NCBI RefSeq assembly: GCF_000685965.1
Contig: NZ_JMLE01000009.1
Span: 1-64,000, forward strand
DNA length: 64,000 bases
Reading direction: 5' to 3'
Source of the DNA: Arthrobacter sp. UNC362MFTsu5.1
GTDB lineage: Bacteria > Actinomycetota > Actinomycetes > Actinomycetales > Micrococcaceae
Part shown: piece after piece, positions 61,906 through 64,000 of the stretch
How the letters are laid out: the number at the start of each line of letters is the position of its first letter
Numbering within the stretch: the stretch's first letter is position 1
Translations under genes and position numbers: made by a program
The notes under the pieces: model-generated
Database searches by the model: none
The model's input: only the letters and a program-made list of their open reading frames with translations
Told to the model about the DNA's origin: nothing

Positions 61906-62554
61906 GGCATCATCCGCACCCACCCTCGCGACGCGCTGGGAACCCCTGCCCCCACGAGTCGTGGCGAAGCTGCTTGGACCCTCTTCGGCGCGTTGGTGGC
62001 TGTCCGGAGGGGTGGCACTCGACCACTGGCTCGGCACGAGCATTCGCGAGCACCACAATACCGATGTCAGCACGACGGCTGCCGACCTGCCCCGGCTGGT
62101 GCATGACATTCCGGCGCCGTTTAGCGCTTGGGTTCCGTCCGGCGACGACGTGATCCCCTGGGCAAAGGCCGATATGGATGCCGATCTGCAGCCGGTCCGT
62201 ATCCACGACGACGCGACGGGCGCATGGGTACTGCAGATCGACGTCGAGGACGGCACGGATCGCGTCTGGGTCTACCGTCGAGACCCACGCCTGCAGCTGC
62301 CGTGGGATCGTGCCGTGATCGACGTCGACGGGATCCCGACCGGGGCGCCCGAGGTGCAGCTGGTCTGGAAGGCGCTGCGTCCCCGCCCGGAAGACGACGC
62401 CGACAAGGATGCGGTGCTACCGGAGCTCTCAGACGAAGCCCGCGCCTGGTGGGAGCACGCGATTCTGACGATCCACCCGCACTCGTCGTGGTCGATCCAC
62501 GTGCGTAGCCCGTTCGCTCCGGGTAAGGCCAGCTGGAACAGGACGAAACGCTAG
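61904..62554 (+). CDS. Nucleotidyltransferase-like protein (AadD/AbiEii-type fold)
   Basis: A 216-residue protein. RWWLSGGVALDHWLGTSIREHHNTDVS corresponds to the GG-X9-DxD start of small nucleotidyltransferases, but the usual H-x-D-x-D pair is HHNTDVS with one acidic residue, so catalysis may be impaired or altered. IDVEDGTDRVWVYRRDPRLQLPWD and APEVQLVWKALRPRPEDDADKDAVLPEL match the conserved later segments of the amino-glycoside-adenylyltransferase-like family. A TAGCCT box six bases from the ATG suggests a leaderless transcript. Not an established resistance gene. Confidence 0.7.
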   Translation: MASSAPTLATRWEPLPPRVVAKLLGPSSARWWLSGGVALDHWLGTSIREHHNTDVSTTAADLPRLVHDIPAPFSAWVPSGDDVIPWAKADMDADLQPVRIHDDATGAWVLQIDVEDGTDRVWVYRRDPRLQLPWDRAVIDVDGIPTGAPEVQLVWKALRPRPEDDADKDAVLPELSDEARAWWEHAILTIHPHSSWSIHVRSPFAPGKASWNRTKR

Positions 62555-62749
62555 TCTCCGCTTGAGCTCTCGGCATTGGGAGCCCTGACTTGCTCTGCCC
62601 GCGCAGCGTCGATGAGTTGGCCTAAGATCCAACCGATTCTCAAGAGCGAGTGGCGACGCCGGGTCGCACCGTCCCCACCGACCTCTACGGCCGAACCGAT
62701 GCGGCATGAGGGGGCCGTCCAAGCTTGAGACGCCCGCAGAGTGTAGCGA

Positions 62750-63655
62750 CTACGACCTGTATTCATCCGCCGCAACCGCATCAAGCACCAGCGAGCGGAA
62801 CCATCGCTGCGCCTGCGAGAGGCTGGCCTCGCGCCGCGTATACAACTCCACCGGTGTGCTCTGCGCGGGCCAGGGCAGCTCGGCGATGCGAAGGCGGGGG
62901 AACCAGCCGCAGAACACCCCCGCTACATGTCGAGGCAGCAGGACGACCAGATCTGTCGCCTCGAGCACGGCAGGCACGGTGCCGTATTCCTCCATGGTCA
63001 GCACGACCTGGGACATCAAGTCGTGTTCGGTCAGCGCCTGAACGGGATAGACATGCCCGCCACGGGCGGAAACCCGCACAAAGCGCCTCCCCTCGAACAT
63101 GTCAGGCCCGGTCCCTGGCAGTGGATGCGACCCTGACGACAGCGCCACGTATTCGACCGAACGAACGTGCGTCCTCCACAGCCGCGGTGTGGCGATCCGC
63201 GACACGGTAAGTGCCAGATCGATGGTGCCGCGGATTAGCGCGCTCTCAACCTCGTCCGAATCGAGCCGTTCTACCTGTATCCGCGGATCGGCGCCGACCC
63301 GCCCGAGGGCGGTCATGATCGGTGGGAGGAACGTCTGTTCACCGATCGAGGTGAGTCCGAGGACGAGTTCGCCGCTGAATCCGGTCGGTTCGAACACGTC
63401 CGATCCCATGACGGTCGCGTCTATCTGTGCCAGGGCGTTGTGCAGGGGCCCAAACAACTGCGTCGCCTTCGCGGTCGGCACCATGTCGTTCCCTTCGCGA
63501 CGGAACAGCTCGTCGCCGAACCGCTCCCTGAGCCGCTTCAGGGAATAGCTGACCGTGGGCTGTGTCACGTGTAGGCGCCTGGCGGCGCCCGTGACGCTGC
63601 GCAGCTCGTAGAGCGTGACGAATGTCCGGAGCTGGTTGAGGTCGGTGAACGTCAT
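62750..63655 (-). CDS. LysR-family regulator
   Basis: A 301-residue LTTR. The helix-turn-helix is LRTFVTLYELRSVTGAARRLHVTQPTVSYSLKRLRERFGDELF, and the effector domain (LVLGLTSIGEQTFLPPIMTAL onward) is complete. It is divergent from a 4-oxalomesaconate hydratase gene, with a T-N11-A box between, so it most likely activates that catabolic operon on sensing an aromatic-acid intermediate. Confidence 0.93.
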   Translation of the reverse strand: MTFTDLNQLRTFVTLYELRSVTGAARRLHVTQPTVSYSLKRLRERFGDELFRREGNDMVPTAKATQLFGPLHNALAQIDATVMGSDVFEPTGFSGELVLGLTSIGEQTFLPPIMTALGRVGADPRIQVERLDSDEVESALIRGTIDLALTVSRIATPRLWRTHVRSVEYVALSSGSHPLPGTGPDMFEGRRFVRVSARGGHVYPVQALTEHDLMSQVVLTMEEYGTVPAVLEATDLVVLLPRHVAGVFCGWFPRLRIAELPWPAQSTPVELYTRREASLSQAQRWFRSLVLDAVAADEYRS

Positions 63656-63656
63656 G

Positions 63657-63675
63657 CCATAGATGATATCAATGG
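63657..63675. promoter_or_regulatory. LysR-type operator (T-N11-A)
   Basis: CCAT, 11 bases (AGATGATATCA), ATGG: a perfect 4-bp dyad with the T-N11-A spacing known for LTTR recognition sites, beginning two bases from the LysR ATG. A related half (ATATCTATTGG, 63689-63699) lies further right and may be the activation site. Confidence 0.65.
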
Positions 63676-63798
63676 CTTTGTCTTTGCATATCTATTGGAC
63701 CACAGTGGCGAACACCCCTAGAGTCGATTTGGGGCAGCACTGATCCAACGAAGTGCAGCTACTCGCACCGCTAACACTTAGTGACAAGGACGACACGC

Positions 63799-64000
63799 GT
63801 GATTATCGACATCCACGGCCACTACACCACAGCTCCAACACGGCTCGGAGCCTGGCGTGATCTGCAGATCGCATTCACTGAAGGACGCGCGGACGCTCCT
63901 GACCCTGCGACCCTGCGCATCAGCGATGACGATGTCCGTGAGACCATCGAGGCCAACCAGCTCAAGCTCATGAACGAGCGCGGCAGCGACGTCACAGTCT
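63799..64000 (+). CDS. ligJ: 4-oxalomesaconate hydratase, N-terminal part (3' end outside window)
   Basis: The GTG at 63799 follows AAGGA. The visible 67 residues (MIIDIHGHYTTAP, then RISDDDVRETIEANQLKLMNERGSDVTV) match the amidohydrolase-superfamily 4-oxalomesaconate hydratase LigJ closely, including the metal-binding HxH of strand 1 (IHGH). The enzyme hydrates 4-oxalomesaconate to 4-carboxy-4-hydroxy-2-oxoadipate in protocatechuate 4,5-cleavage and gallate pathways. It is probably the first gene of an operon that continues to the right. Confidence 0.85.
   Translation, partial: MIIDIHGHYTTAPTRLGAWRDLQIAFTEGRADAPDPATLRISDDDVRETIEANQLKLMNERGSDVTV

Overview
The window is high-GC DNA of actinobacterial character: GTG/TTG starts, many 1-4 bp gene overlaps, leaderless-looking promoters, and the DUF3090/SCO1664/histidine-phosphatase trio that is restricted to Actinobacteria. 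Gene content (BCCT carrier, many LacI-controlled sugar operons, rifampicin monooxygenase, IS110/IS256 remnants) suggests a soil Micrococcaceae of the Arthrobacter group. That assignment is inference; there is no rRNA or other taxonomic marker in the window.

Layout. 1-2.4 kb: the 3' part of a BCCT carrier, a small ORF, then moaA-moaD. 2.4-9 kb: a rifampicin-monooxygenase gene with an upstream inverted repeat resembling the rifamycin-associated element, an alpha/beta hydrolase, a broken and an intact VOC protein, a self-controlling ArsR, and the phosphatase-DUF3090-SCO1664 set. 9.3-17 kb: two GntR regulators around an amine oxidase and a complete polar amino acid/amine ABC importer ending in a strong terminator; this looks like an uptake-and-oxidation unit for an amine. 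18.5-19.9 kb: a quinone-oxidoreductase-like gene, then an orphan tRNA 3' end with a terminator. 19.9-27.7 kb: an alpha-galactoside (raffinose-type) operon with binding protein, two permeases, a GH32-like protein and a GH36 alpha-galactosidase, divergent from its LacI regulator, with two matching operators between them.

28-33.4 kb: two redox/hydrolase operons (OYE reductase, SDR; MDR oxidoreductase, alpha/beta hydrolase, EthD-like protein) plus a TetR gene. All three promoters carry the same 23-bp operator pattern, so they form a local TetR regulon. 33.4-36.8 kb: a scarred segment bounded by two IS110 remnants, with a gutted dehydrogenase, an SDR and an MmyB-like regulator. 37.2-45.7 kb: a beta-fructan operon (LacI, Lpl-type permeases and binding protein, GH32, PfkB kinase, aldo/keto reductase). 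46.4-51.9 kb: a second TetR-controlled module (alpha/beta hydrolase, EthD-like, unknown protein, VOC, disulfide oxidoreductase) that is paralogous in its hydrolase/EthD core to the 28-33 kb one. 51.9-57.6 kb: IS256 debris, the remnant of a radical SAM gene, an Lgt-like membrane protein and several small proteins. 58-61.2 kb: a TetR gene divergent from tandem aldo/keto reductases and an NTF2-like protein. 61.7-64 kb: a nucleotidyltransferase-like gene, then a LysR regulator divergent from the start of a 4-oxalomesaconate hydratase gene, probably the edge of a gallate/protocatechuate 4,5-cleavage cluster.

The most notable signals are the two TetR regulons defined by repeated operators, the RAE-like element, the decayed radical SAM gene next to its Lgt-like partner, and the orphan tRNA end that may be an attachment-site scar. 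No intact tRNA, rRNA, CRISPR array, integrase or complete insertion sequence was found.
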